From: an uncultured Corynebacterium sp.
GTDB taxonomy: Bacteria; Actinomycetota; Actinomycetes; Mycobacteriales; Mycobacteriaceae
DNA: 64,000 nucleotides
Direction of reading: 5' to 3'
Assembly: GCF_946222305.1 (NCBI RefSeq)
Contig: NZ_CAMIHZ010000004.1
Location: 1-64,000 of the forward strand
This document shows positions 35,589 to 45,455 of the stretch, in pieces (positions within the stretch are counted from its first letter, which is position 1; each line of letters starts with the position of its first letter). The position numbers and the translations under genes were made by a program. The notes under the pieces were generated by a model. That model was not told the origin of the DNA. It was given only the letters and a program-made list of their open reading frames with translations, and made no database searches.

Positions 35589-37316
35589 CTAGTACGCCAG
35601 CAGTGGTACCGCTCGCTGAGACTGCAGGGAGGAAACCTCACGCCAGAATCTTGTCTCCTCGTCGTCGAAGCGCAGCTTCATCAGAGCACGGGCGTCCGTC
35701 GCGTAGATCGTGTCCTTGGTACTGGCCACGCTGACGACAGGCGCAGATAGGTTCTGGGCCGACAGCTGCGTTACCACCGAGCCATCCATGGCGACGTTGA
35801 ACACGGGGGCGTCATTAACCTTGGTGCCCACGATGAGCGAACCGTCAACGTGCCAGTCCGCCGTAACCGCCGTATCGCCCAACTGGTTAGCGACCTGCAT
35901 GGGCTTGCCGAGCCGTAAGTTGCCGTCATCGCCTACCTCTATCACGCTGACGTAGACGCGCCCGTCGATGATCATCACGGCGCGAGCACCGGTGTGTGAA
36001 ATTCGGAATACGCTAATGCGGGACTTGTTGCCGACAAGGGATTCGAGGGCACTGGAATCCACTTCGGTCTCGGAGATCAAGTCGCTGGCCGTGTTGCGGG
36101 TCAGGCGCAGCACCTTCTTGCCATCGGCGACCGTGTAGACCGTATCGCCATCCGGGGTCCAGCTCGGGCGAGTCAGGGATTTGCCGCGGGTGGCGGTTTG
36201 CGGCTGTCCATCTTGCGGCCCGATCAGCAACCGGCGGGGTTCGTCTCCACGGCCCATCACAGCTGCGAATATGGAATCGCGCGGCGATACGGAAGCGGAC
36301 TCGACCCACGATTGCCGCAGCCAGCCGTCGATCGGGTTGACCTTGCCAGAATCCACGTCGTTGTAGACCACGCCGTTGCTCACCGCGCGCAGCGGCACCT
36401 CAATTGGCGCGTTCGGATCGTATTGGCTGACGTCCTGCAGCATGACCCCATCGGGGCGATCAGACAGCAACGGGGAACCATCGGCCTTCAACTCGTACGG
36501 ACCGCGCACATCCGCCGATGCAAGTGTCCAGATGACCTGCGCGGCTACCAATTTGCGCACATCCGCCGACATATCGGTCAAGCCGGAGAACTCCACGGAG
36601 AACCCACCTTGTTCTGAGCGGGAGACCTGGGCGGTGGCCCCCTCAGGCAATAACCGTTTCACTCCATCGACCAGCGCTGGCTGCGGCCCCGCGGTCAGCA
36701 GCGAGATTGCCGAGGCGCCCGGCGATTGCTGGCGGTTGTACACCCAACGCCGATCCGGCACCAGCGAGGTCGCTTCCGGGTTGAAGAAGTAAATCGGCCG
36801 CGATTCGTACGACCGCGTGAATTCCGCCCGGTCCATCACCACCGCGTTAGGGAGGTTATCGACCCTCCACTCATCGCCGGATTTCACCAACTCGTAGGTG
36901 GTCTGGAAGGCCGTGTATTCCGGCATGTACACGCCACCTACGCCCAGGCGGCCCACGATATTGCCACGAACCTTGTAGGTGATGTGATCAGATGTGGCTT
37001 CACCGTCGGACGCAATATCGATCCGATCCAAAATGAGTACGGTCTTCTCGGAATCCCACCGGTCGGTCGCCTCTTGCGTGAGGAACTGCCGCGCCGCCTC
37101 GTGGCGGGAGAGCGGGTGCGAGCTCGCCCCAAAGAAATCGCGCAACAACAGGTCGCTGGGCTGATTCTTCCGCGGCTTCGGCACATCCACCTGGCTGGGC
37201 GCGGGTGCGTAGGAGCTGATGGCTTCCGGGGTCGACTTGCCCGGCAGGGTCGTACAGCCCGTCACGAGGGCAAGGGCACTGCATGCGCAGATCACTGCGG
37301 TCACGTTCTTTTTCAT
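35589..37316 (-). CDS. lpqB: Lipoprotein LpqB, MtrB partner
   Basis: A 575-residue lipoprotein: signal peptide ending in the lipobox VTGC with acylated Cys21, a GerMN-type domain (about 200-300) and a C-terminal beta-propeller-like domain. In mycobacteria LpqB binds MtrB's sensor domain and modulates MtrA phosphorylation. Its ATG overlaps the mtrB stop by 4 nt. Confidence 0.93.
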   Translation of the reverse strand: MKKNVTAVICACSALALVTGCTTLPGKSTPEAISSYAPAPSQVDVPKPRKNQPSDLLLRDFFGASSHPLSRHEAARQFLTQEATDRWDSEKTVLILDRIDIASDGEATSDHITYKVRGNIVGRLGVGGVYMPEYTAFQTTYELVKSGDEWRVDNLPNAVVMDRAEFTRSYESRPIYFFNPEATSLVPDRRWVYNRQQSPGASAISLLTAGPQPALVDGVKRLLPEGATAQVSRSEQGGFSVEFSGLTDMSADVRKLVAAQVIWTLASADVRGPYELKADGSPLLSDRPDGVMLQDVSQYDPNAPIEVPLRAVSNGVVYNDVDSGKVNPIDGWLRQSWVESASVSPRDSIFAAVMGRGDEPRRLLIGPQDGQPQTATRGKSLTRPSWTPDGDTVYTVADGKKVLRLTRNTASDLISETEVDSSALESLVGNKSRISVFRISHTGARAVMIIDGRVYVSVIEVGDDGNLRLGKPMQVANQLGDTAVTADWHVDGSLIVGTKVNDAPVFNVAMDGSVVTQLSAQNLSAPVVSVASTKDTIYATDARALMKLRFDDEETRFWREVSSLQSQRAVPLLAY

Positions 37317-39052
37317 GCTTTGCCTTCCTCACTCTTTTTCTTTCCGACGCCACCCTCTGCCTGTTCAGGGGCGTCCTCGGGAGCCTCGTGGGCGTCAGAG
37401 AAAAAAGAATGATCGACTTCCAGGGGAAGTGGGGACTCAGGTGTTTGGTTGCCGGCGACCAGCGGCAGGGTCAAGCGGAAGCATGAGCCCACGCCGAGTT
37501 CACCGATGGCCTCGAGACGACCGCCGTGGAGGCGCGCGTCCTCCTGCGCGATGGCCAATCCCAAGCCGGTGCCGCCGGTGCGACGTTCACGGGATGGGTC
37601 GGAACGCCAGAAGCGGTTGAACACGAGGTCTTCCTCGCCGGGTTTCAATCCCACACCGTGGTCCACGACCGCGACGGCCAGCGCGGTCTTGCCCACGGCC
37701 ATGGTGACGTTGATGGGTTTGCCCTCCGAGTGATCGACGGCGTTGGCAAATAGGTTGCGCAGGATGCGTTCCACGCGGCGGGAATCGATTTCCACCATGA
37801 CGGGTTCTTCGGGCAAGTTGACGTTGATGGTAGTGCCGATCTCCTCGGCGATCACGTGCACCTGGGCCAGCGCCGAACGCACCACGCCGCGGGCATCGAC
37901 GCGCTCGCGCGAAAGGTTGGCCACGCCGGCATCGTGGCGGGAAATTTCCAGCAGATCACCGAGCAGAGTCTCGAAGCGATCGAGCTCCTTGTTCATCAAC
38001 GTCGCCGCGCGAGCGGTGAGCGGATCGAGATTCTCCGCGTTGTCGTTGATGAGGTCCGCTGCCATCCGCACAGTCGTCAACGGCGTGCGGAGTTCATGGG
38101 AAACGTCCGAGGTGAACTGGCGCTGCAGGGAGCCGAATTCCTCCAGATTGCGAATCTGGGTGGACAACTTTTCGGCCATGTCGTTGAAGCTGATGGCGAG
38201 GCGAGCGACTTCGTCGTTGCCGGTGACAACCATGCGCTCGCGCAGGTGGCCCGCGGCGAAACGCTCCGCAATGCGAGAAGCCGTGCGTACCGGCGTCGTC
38301 AACTGCTGAGAGAACACCCAAGCGATAACAACCAGAAGAACCAGCAGCACGATGGCGCCGGCAGTCAGCAGGCCGCGCATCAGGGCGAGGGTGGTTTCCT
38401 CCGCCTCGAGCGGCATGACCAAGTAAAGCTCTAGTCCGGAGATTTCCGATGACACCGGGGTGCCAATCACCAGCGCCTTATACGATCCGCCTTGGCCAGT
38501 AAAGGTTTCGTATTGGTACGCCACTTGCCCCTGCTGGACAAAGCTACGCAGCTCCGCGGGAATGCGCGCTGATGGCGGGGCGATGGTTTCACCGTCGTTG
38601 ACGTCCCGTGCAATGAGGACCGGATCGTACACGGCGGCGGAGGTTTGATCCACTCCCCCGGACCGATCGGCTAGCACGGCTCGCGCGGAGCTGAGGCGCA
38701 CGTCAACGGGGTTGGAAGCATCGGAAGAATTGATCTGTTCCTCCACCGCAACGCGCGCCCGGTCCAGTTCTTCCGTCGCAGCAGAGTACTTCGTATTGAG
38801 CAGCTGCTGCCCCACGAAGCTGATGAGCACGAACCCCAAAATCACGGTAACCAGCAAGGATGCCAGCAGCACACTACCGATCACGCGCAGTTGAATCGAG
38901 TTCTGCCAGCGCTGCGCAAAGTACTCCACCGCACGCCGAACGGTGGTCATGGGCCGTTTCGCGAAACCGCGCCACAGCTCCTTGGAGCTTTGTGGTTCGG
39001 GTACGGCCACAGCCACCGCTGTACCGGGAGTGTTCTTCTGCTCTGCTGCCAC
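37313..39052 (-). CDS. mtrB: Sensor histidine kinase MtrB
   Basis: A 579-residue kinase. Membrane helices lie at about residues 54-82 and 224-249, around an extracellular sensor; then HAMP, HisKA with His319 in SDVSHELRTP, and HATPase_c with DHGVGL and GGTGLGLAI. It controls cell-wall remodelling and osmostress genes via MtrA. The last ~35 residues are a variable acidic/lysine tail encoded over an inverted pair of the dispersed GGCGTC/A-tract motif. The 166-nt gap to mtrA has no gene. Confidence 0.96.
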   Translation of the reverse strand: MAAEQKNTPGTAVAVAVPEPQSSKELWRGFAKRPMTTVRRAVEYFAQRWQNSIQLRVIGSVLLASLLVTVILGFVLISFVGQQLLNTKYSAATEELDRARVAVEEQINSSDASNPVDVRLSSARAVLADRSGGVDQTSAAVYDPVLIARDVNDGETIAPPSARIPAELRSFVQQGQVAYQYETFTGQGGSYKALVIGTPVSSEISGLELYLVMPLEAEETTLALMRGLLTAGAIVLLVLLVVIAWVFSQQLTTPVRTASRIAERFAAGHLRERMVVTGNDEVARLAISFNDMAEKLSTQIRNLEEFGSLQRQFTSDVSHELRTPLTTVRMAADLINDNAENLDPLTARAATLMNKELDRFETLLGDLLEISRHDAGVANLSRERVDARGVVRSALAQVHVIAEEIGTTINVNLPEEPVMVEIDSRRVERILRNLFANAVDHSEGKPINVTMAVGKTALAVAVVDHGVGLKPGEEDLVFNRFWRSDPSRERRTGGTGLGLAIAQEDARLHGGRLEAIGELGVGSCFRLTLPLVAGNQTPESPLPLEVDHSFFSDAHEAPEDAPEQAEGGVGKKKSEEGKA

Positions 39053-39218
39053 TAGTGTTTGTCTACATCCCTAGTTGTGTGGACCTGCGCGGACAGTCGC
39101 TTCTCGCAACGTTTTCCGCGCTATGGGGTCTGCTGTATTCGTAGGTACTTAGTCGGGGTACCTCTGTGCATATTATGGCCGGTGGAGGTAAGCGCGTTTC
39201 TGTATTTACGCCACTCCT

Positions 39219-39893
39219 CTACTCGCCTGTTTTGTATCCCACGCCACGCACGGTTTGGATGATGCGTGGATCATCTGGATCCACCTCAATCTTCGAACGC
39301 AGGCGCTGGATGTGGACGTTGACCAGTCGGGTATCGGAGCTCTTGCGGTAGCCCCACACCTTTTCCAACAGCTCTTCACGGGTGAACACCTGCCGAGGCT
39401 TCGACGCCAAGGTCACCAGCAAATCGAACTCAATGGGAGTCAGGGCGATTTCCTCATCCCCGCGGGTGACTTGGTGCCCGGAGACATCAATCGTCAGTCC
39501 GGAAATCTCCAACTTCTCGGGCTTCTCATCCGTGTTGCGACGCAGGCGTGCGCGTACGCGAGCCACCAGCTCCTTCGGCTTAAATGGTTTGTGCACGTAG
39601 TCATCCGCACCGGACTCGAGGCCCAGCACGACATCGACCGTGTCCGTGCGTGCGGTCAGCATCACGATGGGAACCGTGGAATCCTCACGGATCGCCCGGC
39701 AGACGTCTACACCGTTCATGCCGGGCAACATAACGTCCAGAAGGATCAAGTCCGGATCGTTGTTGCGGGCGGCGGTCACGGCCTCCACGCCGTCGCCGAC
39801 CACAATCGTTTCAAACCCCTCGCCTTGCAAAACGATGGTCAGCATCTCCGCGATGGCGGGATCGTCATCAACAACCAGAATCTTTGGTGCCAT
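39219..39893 (-). CDS. mtrA: Response regulator MtrA
   Basis: A 224-residue OmpR-family regulator with phospho-acceptor Asp53 (LILLDVMLPG), Thr in MLTARTD, and a winged-helix DNA-binding domain from about 127. It regulates peptidoglycan hydrolases, osmoprotectant uptake and division genes in corynebacteria. It sits between tmk and mtrB. Confidence 0.97.
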   Translation of the reverse strand: MAPKILVVDDDPAIAEMLTIVLQGEGFETIVVGDGVEAVTAARNNDPDLILLDVMLPGMNGVDVCRAIREDSTVPIVMLTARTDTVDVVLGLESGADDYVHKPFKPKELVARVRARLRRNTDEKPEKLEISGLTIDVSGHQVTRGDEEIALTPIEFDLLVTLASKPRQVFTREELLEKVWGYRKSSDTRLVNVHIQRLRSKIEVDPDDPRIIQTVRGVGYKTGE

Positions 39894-39903
39894 AAGACTT
39901 CAC

Positions 39904-40566
39904 TTACTTTCCATTGTCGTCGGCGAGAGCAGTGGCGATGGTCTCCACCACGCGTTGTGCACATTGTTTCACGTCGGACCCGTGATCGAAATTCACCACG
40001 AGCCATTTGCTGGCCCAGTTTTCCGCGGCCAACTTCCGGTAGGCCGCGACGGTATCGACCTGTAGTTGTGAATCAGCTTCGTAGCGGTCTTGAGCGCGTG
40101 AAGCATCTTCGTGAGCTCGGTGGGCAACGCGGTCTTGGGCAACCTTGGCGTCAACATCCACCAAAACCTGAAGGTCCGGCAACGGTGAGCCTAAAGTGCC
40201 GAACTCCAAGTCGTGAACCCAGTCAGCGGCTTCGGCCGACCCCAAGCGAGCGGTCGAATACGCCGCGTTGGATGCGACGAAACGGTCCAGCAGGACGACG
40301 TAACCATCAGCGGAAAAACCGGCGAGATCCTCTGCGATCTCCGCGCGGTCGAGGGCGAACATCGTGGCCATCCCGTGAATGGAATCCAGCAGGTCGCCCA
40401 TCTGGCCATAGAGCGCAGCCTGGGCTAATTGTGCGTGGACGGATTCTTCATAGCGCGGGAATCCCACGCGAGCCACCGGGATTTCGCGAGCGAGGAGTTC
40501 CTCCTCCACGGCGGTGACCAGCGTGTTTTTGCCTGCCCCGTCCACGCCTTCAAAGGCGATGATCAT
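39904..40566 (-). CDS. tmk: Thymidylate kinase
   Basis: A 220-residue dTMP kinase with P-loop FEGVDGAGKNT and the LDRFVASNAAYS region (in place of the common DRY). It phosphorylates dTMP to dTDP. It is 18 nt after ahcY and 10 nt before mtrA, in one operon. Confidence 0.93.
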   Translation of the reverse strand: MIIAFEGVDGAGKNTLVTAVEEELLAREIPVARVGFPRYEESVHAQLAQAALYGQMGDLLDSIHGMATMFALDRAEIAEDLAGFSADGYVVLLDRFVASNAAYSTARLGSAEAADWVHDLEFGTLGSPLPDLQVLVDVDAKVAQDRVAHRAHEDASRAQDRYEADSQLQVDTVAAYRKLAAENWASKWLVVNFDHGSDVKQCAQRVVETIATALADDNGK

Positions 40567-40584
40567 GTGGCGTGGCTCCCTTGT

Positions 40585-42072
40585 TTAGTAGCGGTAGTGC
40601 TCTGGCTTGAATGGGCCTTCCACATCCACACCGATGTACTCGGCTTGCTCCTTGGTGAGCTTAGTCAGCTCGCCACCGAGAGCCTCAACGTGAATGCGGG
40701 CGACCTTTTCATCGAGGATCTTCGGCAGGCGATAGACCTCGTTCTCGTAGTTCTCCGCCTTGGCGAACAGCTCGATCTGTGCGATCGTTTGATCCGCGAA
40801 GGAGTTGGACATGACGAAGGAAGGGTGACCGGTAGCGTTGCCCAGGTTCAGCAGACGACCTTCGGACAGCACGATGATGCTAACTTCGCCACCGTTGGCT
40901 GCAGGGAAAGTGAATTCGTCGACCTGGGGCTTGATATTGACCCGCTTGACATCCTCGCGGTGCAGCAAACTGGCCATATCGATTTCATTGTCGAAATGGC
41001 CGATGTTGCCCAGGATCGCGTGATCCTTCATGTTCTGCATGTGCTCGAAGTTGATGATGCCGAAGTTGCCGGTGGCGGTGATAACGATATCGGCCTGCGC
41101 GATGGCATCTTCGACGGTAACAACGGGGAAACCGTCCATGAGGGCCTGCAGCGCATTGATTGGGTCTACCTCAGTGACCTTCACGCGCGCGCCCTGGCCA
41201 GCAAGCGCTTCGGCGCAGCCCTTGCCGACATCGCCGTAGCCACAAACCAAAACGTTCTTACCGCCGATGAGCATGTCAGTAGCGCGGTTGATACCATCCA
41301 ACAGACTGTGGCGAGTGCCATAGCGGTTATCGAACTTGGACTTAGTTACCGCATCGTTGACATTCATGGCGGGGAAAGGCAGAACTCCCTGTTCTGCGAA
41401 GTGGTACAGGCGGTGCACACCGGTGGTGGTTTCTTCGGTCACGCCACGGACATTGTCGGCGGCCTCGCCCCACATGCCGCGATCATTGTTAAAGGTGCGG
41501 GTGAGCATCGCCAAGAACGCCTTGTGCTCATCGGAATCCTCATCCGTCGCTTCGGGGACCAGTCCGGCGGCTTCGTACTCCTTGCCCTTGATAACGGCCA
41601 TGGTGGCATCACCACCATCGTCGAGAATCATATTGGCGTGGATGCGGTTGTCTTCTGCGTCGGTTCCCCAGTGGAAGATTTGCTCCAAGCACCACCAGTA
41701 TTCGTCGAGGGTTTCGCCCTTCCACGCGAACACGGGCACCCCCTGGGGCTGTTCAGGGGTGCCTTGCCCTACGACGATCGCTGCGGCTGCTTCGTCTTGG
41801 GTGGAGAAGATATTGCAGGATGCCCACCGAACTTCGGCGCCCAAAGCGGTAAGGGTCTCAATCAGCACAGCGGTCTGCACCGTCATGTGGATGCTGCCGG
41901 CAATGCGGGCACCAGCTAGGGGCTGTTCTTCGGCGTACTCACGGCGCAATTCCATCAGGCCGGGCATCTCGTGCTCCGCAAGACGAATCTGATGCCGTCC
42001 AGCTTCTGCCAGCCGAACGTCGCGAACTTTGAACTCGAGAGTGCCGATGCGGTCGACGGAAAGGTCAGTCAT
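40585..42072 (-). CDS. ahcY: S-adenosylhomocysteine hydrolase
   Basis: About 495 residues. It splits S-adenosylhomocysteine to homocysteine and adenosine, using bound NAD. The SAH-binding N-domain ([14 protein letters not shown]), the NAD motif CGYGDVGKG and the C-terminal PFKPEHYRY are clear. ATG 42072 (MTDLSVDRI) was chosen; 42084 and 42111 are in frame. A -10 box TAGAAT lies at 42126-42121. A decayed SAH nucleosidase lies nearby, so this may be the only SAH-clearing route locally. Confidence 0.95.
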   Translation of the reverse strand: MTDLSVDRIGTLEFKVRDVRLAEAGRHQIRLAEHEMPGLMELRREYAEEQPLAGARIAGSIHMTVQTAVLIETLTALGAEVRWASCNIFSTQDEAAAAIVVGQGTPEQPQGVPVFAWKGETLDEYWWCLEQIFHWGTDAEDNRIHANMILDDGGDATMAVIKGKEYEAAGLVPEATDEDSDEHKAFLAMLTRTFNNDRGMWGEAADNVRGVTEETTTGVHRLYHFAEQGVLPFPAMNVNDAVTKSKFDNRYGTRHSLLDGINRATDMLIGGKNVLVCGYGDVGKGCAEALAGQGARVKVTEVDPINALQALMDGFPVVTVEDAIAQADIVITATGNFGIINFEHMQNMKDHAILGNIGHFDNEIDMASLLHREDVKRVNIKPQVDEFTFPAANGGEVSIIVLSEGRLLNLGNATGHPSFVMSNSFADQTIAQIELFAKAENYENEVYRLPKILDEKVARIHVEALGGELTKLTKEQAEYIGVDVEGPFKPEHYRY

Positions 42073-42120
42073 GAGTCTGCTCATACTCCTAGTAAGGGGC
42101 GGACGGTCCAATGCGCGTTT

Positions 42121-42126
42121 ATTCTA
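42121..42126 (-). promoter_or_regulatory. -10 box of the ahcY operon
   Basis: TAGAAT on the minus strand matches the corynebacterial TANNNT -10 consensus about 50 nt before the ahcY start. No convincing -35 box was found 17 nt upstream. Confidence 0.45.
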
Positions 42127-42143
42127 GCGCAGCGCCCCGACAA

Positions 42144-42515
42144 CTAGCTCAGAGCTTCGGCGTAGGTTTCCAGCCCCTCCGGCGCGTCATCGCCAGTTCG
42201 CTCCAGTTCCTTATCCAAAAGTTGCCCACTGAGTTCCTGCAAATTGGTCTCGCACGAACCGATGTGCTCGCGGATGAATGGGTATTCGTCGGTGACAGCT
42301 CCGGTGCTAAACGGCGCACCACACCATATTGCGGCCACGCTGGCGGCACACAGGCCATTGAGATATTCCACATCGTCGTGGCTTCCGGCACGCAGCCCCA
42401 AGTTAACGGCATCCTCGATGGCTTCGTACAGATCCTGTTCGTCGAGGTCAACCAGCTCATCCAGGAACTCCTCATTGTCCTGTTCCTCGAAGATGTATTC
42501 ATCCCAGCTGCTCAT
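42144..42515 (-). CDS. Conserved acidic hypothetical protein
   Basis: A 123-residue very acidic protein starting MSSWDEYIFEEQDNEEFLDE. The opening M-x-x-W-x(4)-F followed by acidic helices faintly resembles DUF4259 proteins, but I cannot confirm that. No membrane segment or known motif. AGGAAGGG lies 6 nt before ATG 42515; the frame is open to 42614 without a better start. It lies upstream of ahcY on the same strand. Confidence 0.65.
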   Translation of the reverse strand: MSSWDEYIFEEQDNEEFLDELVDLDEQDLYEAIEDAVNLGLRAGSHDDVEYLNGLCAASVAAIWCGAPFSTGAVTDEYPFIREHIGSCETNLQELSGQLLDKELERTGDDAPEGLETYAEALS

Positions 42516-42660
42516 ACTTAACCCTTCCTCTAACAGCTCGGAGGCTGGTCTAGCGAATGAAGCCGAATTTGCCGCCACGGAGGGCCACCACCGCGGCACG
42601 CAAGGTTTTCTCACTCCACTCTAACTACTTTCTTGGCGACGCCACGTGCCGTTTTACCCC

Positions 42661-42785
42661 TTGCCTAATAGTTCTCTCGTGGTAGGCTCGAATGGTATTT
42701 GTAACCAAAATGTGACCTCGCGGTTGGCGCCCCTACCGTCAATGCGACGGTCGGCGTGCTGCAGTTATCGGCCCCGACTGGGGCC
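42661..42785 (+). promoter_or_regulatory. Promoter and double hairpin leader of a surface protein gene
   Basis: TTGCCT (42661) and TAGGCT (42683) are spaced 16 nt and form a plausible promoter. In the following leader, CCGTC-AATGC-GACGG (about 42737-42751) and GGCCCC-GACT-GGGGCC (42770-42785) are perfect stem-loops. The second ends 45 nt before the ATG. The gap 42516-42829 has no gene; it also holds one copy of the dispersed motif at 42626-42643. Confidence 0.45.
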
Positions 42786-42829
42786 ATCTGTGGCGCTGAA
42801 CAGAAACCACCACAACCAGGAGCACACCA

Positions 42830-43765
42830 ATGGACGAGGAGCGGACCCACACCGCTCGCCACGACGAGCGCGCTGCGGCGGAACCGCATGAAGACGGTGA
42901 ACACTCTGCTGGACGTCGTTTCATTGCAGGTTTTGCCACGGTTGGCTTAGGCCTAGCTGCTGTCGTTGCCGTTTGGTCTTGGCAAGCTACTGATTCCGAT
43001 CACTCCGCGACCAAAGGCAGCACGGAGGCGAATCAGGAAGCAGCCTCGATTTCCACCGGCCAACCAACTGACCTGCCCGAGAGCTCAAAGACTACCCACC
43101 CGGATCACCGGGATCACGCAAACCTCCCCTCCGAGGTGGCTCCGCGTGGCTCGGATAGCAAGAGCTCAGGCAGCAAGCGGGACTCTGGCATCGCCGCACT
43201 GGGACAGGATCCCTATTTGCCACCACACGCTTGGGACGGTTCACATTCGGGCGGGTTCGCTCCCCCCACCGAAACAATGCAGCTCAATCCCGTGAATCCA
43301 ATTGACGGTCGAGATTCCCGTGGGGCTGGCCCCACGGATACGGCCCCACAACCAAACGGCGAAATGCATCTTGCTGCTCCTGCTGCTCCAGGAACTGCAC
43401 AGGGACAATCGAACAATGGCGCCCAGAATATCCCGGACATTCCTGGCGTTCCTTCGGAGCTGGTGCCGACCAACGTTCCGCTTCCGCTACCGAAGCAGCC
43501 CAGCCAATCGAACACAGATGGAACGCAAGATGGTGGCCCCACTACGGGCGCGCCACAGTCGCCTGGGCCAAGCGAATCTGAAGCTCCTGGGGACAACCAG
43601 ACCCCTGGACCGACGAATCAGCCTGGGGATACGGAAAACACCCCGACACAGCCAACGAATCCCGCCACGGCTAAACCCAGCCCGCCGCGCCGTCCCGGCC
43701 CCATTCCAATTCCCGATTGGGGTTCCGCAATCCGAAACGCGATAACCGATACGACGGGAAACTAA
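42830..43765 (+). CDS. Single-pass membrane protein with Pro/Ser/Thr-rich exterior
   Basis: A 311-residue protein I cannot assign. A short cytoplasmic acidic/His-rich N-terminus is followed by one membrane helix (about residues 31-50, FATVGLGLAAVVAVW) and a long disordered extracytoplasmic region rich in Pro, Thr, Ser, Gly and Asn, with PGPTNQPGDTENTPTQPTN-type segments, ending in a short amphipathic stretch. Composition suggests a wall-spanning stalk. AGGAG precedes the ATG. Confidence 0.65.
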   Translation: MDEERTHTARHDERAAAEPHEDGEHSAGRRFIAGFATVGLGLAAVVAVWSWQATDSDHSATKGSTEANQEAASISTGQPTDLPESSKTTHPDHRDHANLPSEVAPRGSDSKSSGSKRDSGIAALGQDPYLPPHAWDGSHSGGFAPPTETMQLNPVNPIDGRDSRGAGPTDTAPQPNGEMHLAAPAAPGTAQGQSNNGAQNIPDIPGVPSELVPTNVPLPLPKQPSQSNTDGTQDGGPTTGAPQSPGPSESEAPGDNQTPGPTNQPGDTENTPTQPTNPATAKPSPPRRPGPIPIPDWGSAIRNAITDTTGN

Positions 43766-43790
43766 CCCTTACTCGCTAATCGTCCCTCTA

Positions 43791-44142
43791 ATGCCCGCTG
43801 CGAGCGTCATAGTGGGAGATGGCGCAGGACTTCCCGCTTCCCTTCCCGTGGTCGTCACCGGCCCCGGACGAATCAATGCAGTGACCATCCTGACCGACGT
43901 TCTGCGACATGTTCGTCGAGGACTCTGTGACTCGAAATCGACTCGCACAACAAGCTCATCTTGTGGACATGGAAGGCTACGCTATCGCCCGCGTGGCTCA
44001 GTATTTCGGCTTGCCTGTGCAGCTCATCAAGGTGGTTAGTGATAACACGAACGAATCGGCCGGTGATATCTGGCGGAAGGCCATCCCCCTGCTCGCTGAG
44101 GAGCTCGCTGCCCACGAATTAGTTACGCGGCACTCGAATTGA
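43791..44142 (+). pseudogene. Decayed nucleosidase (MTA/SAH nucleosidase-like)
   Basis: Two frames carry parts of one nucleosidase. 43791-43895 encodes the N-terminal LPVVVTGPGRINAVTILTDVL; 43909-44142 encodes the C-terminal HLVDMEGYAIARVAQYFGLP and IKVVSDNTNES, with the DMEG and SDN active-site motifs. The middle (roughly 80 residues expected by family) is missing and the halves are out of frame, so the gene is inactivated by deletion and frameshift. It lies near ahcY, which uses the same class of substrate. Confidence 0.75.
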
Positions 44143-44172
44143 TCTAGTGCCAGCCACGGGTGCACATCCGTT

Positions 44173-45381
44173 TCAGGGCTTATCCCCGACGCAGGCAACG
44201 AAGGCACGGCCGGCCACGCGCACAGGTGCATCACTCGCCGCCACCCACACCGCGCCGGCGGGTGCAACGGGCTGCCCGTTCACACGGACCGAATCGTCTG
44301 TGCTGAGAACGATCGCGGGGCCTTCCACGTCCGCTTGCCCACCCGTAGGCAACTGCTGCAACGAGAACTCGGGGGCTGGGGTGACATATCGCCCATCGGC
44401 ATCCGGCTGCAACGTGGGATCGCCTAAAGGCTCGCAAGAAACCAGGCTCATCAGCTCTGGAACATCGATATTCTTACTGGTCAAACCTCCGCGCAACACA
44501 TTGTCGGAGTTCGCCATGACCTCCACACCCAATCCACTCAGGTAGGCATGCAGCTGCCCCGCGTCGAGGTAGATCGCCTGGCCAGGTTCCAATACCAAAT
44601 GGTTGAGCAACAACGCCACCAGCACGCCCACATCCCCAGGATATTGCTCTGCGATCTTCACAATGCCGCGCAGGGTCTGCACCATCCACCTCGGAGATTC
44701 CCCCGGCACCTCGGCAATTTCGGCGGCGCGGGGCAACACGGCGTCAAGAACTAAAGAAAGCTCGGCGCCTTCCAGACCAAAGAAACCCTCCAATACCGCA
44801 CGCAGGCCGGCGGAGGTGGGATCGTTTCGCAGGGTCTCGGCAAAAGGATTTAGGGAATCGACGCCCAGCGCATCCATGAGGTCGAGGGTCTGTGGAATCG
44901 GGCGGAAACCGGCGAGCGCATGGAACGTGGTCAGCGCAACGAGAAGTTCCGGCTTGTGGTTATCGTCCTTGTAGTTGCGGTGGAAAGCATCCAAGGGCAC
45001 ATTCTGAGCGTTCTCGCGGGCGAAACCCTCCTCGGCCTGTTGCTTAGTGGGGTGGACCTGGATAGATAGGGCGCGGTCGGCGGCGAGGAGCTTGAGGAGG
45101 AACGGCAGGCGGCCATAGCGCTCGGCCATTTTGGAGCCGAGAGTGGCTTGCGGGTCGGACTCGATGGCCTGCAGCAGGGTGTCGCCCGTGTCTACGGGGT
45201 TGTTTTTGGCGCCGGGGTTGCCCGAGCTGTCAGCGCCTAAAGGGCTAGGGCTGCCGGGGTGGGCACCAAACCACATTTCGGCCTCGGGTTCCGCCGTCGG
45301 GTACGACCACCCCGTCAGTTGTGCAAGGGCGGTGTGCGAACCCCAGTCGTAGTTGCGAATGATGCCGTGCAGGTGCTCCAC
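44173..45381 (-). CDS. manA: Mannose-6-phosphate isomerase, class I
   Basis: A 402-residue zinc enzyme interconverting fructose-6-P and mannose-6-P. The zinc-binding QVHPTKQQAEEGF and the HKPELLVAL motif are visible. It feeds mannose donors for lipoarabinomannan and mannosylated lipids together with manB and manC in this window. The start is GTG 45381 with GAGGA upstream. The Rv3256c-type gene found between manA and manB in mycobacteria is absent. Confidence 0.93.
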   Translation of the reverse strand: MEHLHGIIRNYDWGSHTALAQLTGWSYPTAEPEAEMWFGAHPGSPSPLGADSSGNPGAKNNPVDTGDTLLQAIESDPQATLGSKMAERYGRLPFLLKLLAADRALSIQVHPTKQQAEEGFARENAQNVPLDAFHRNYKDDNHKPELLVALTTFHALAGFRPIPQTLDLMDALGVDSLNPFAETLRNDPTSAGLRAVLEGFFGLEGAELSLVLDAVLPRAAEIAEVPGESPRWMVQTLRGIVKIAEQYPGDVGVLVALLLNHLVLEPGQAIYLDAGQLHAYLSGLGVEVMANSDNVLRGGLTSKNIDVPELMSLVSCEPLGDPTLQPDADGRYVTPAPEFSLQQLPTGGQADVEGPAIVLSTDDSVRVNGQPVAPAGAVWVAASDAPVRVAGRAFVACVGDKP

Positions 45382-45455
45382 GTTGCAGTCCTCGATGTCC
45401 TTTTCCGGGTGGCGGCCTTGAGCAGCCTTAGATCGTTTTGACGAATGATCCTAGC

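Noticed and set aside
37342..37410. CRISPR-like array in the mtrB tail
   Set aside because: Only two inverted motif copies with no regular spacers; no cas genes in the window.
40429..41919. 496-aa plus-strand ORF opposite ahcY
   Set aside because: Antisense to an enzyme with clear NAD and active-site motifs; the translated protein has no family features.
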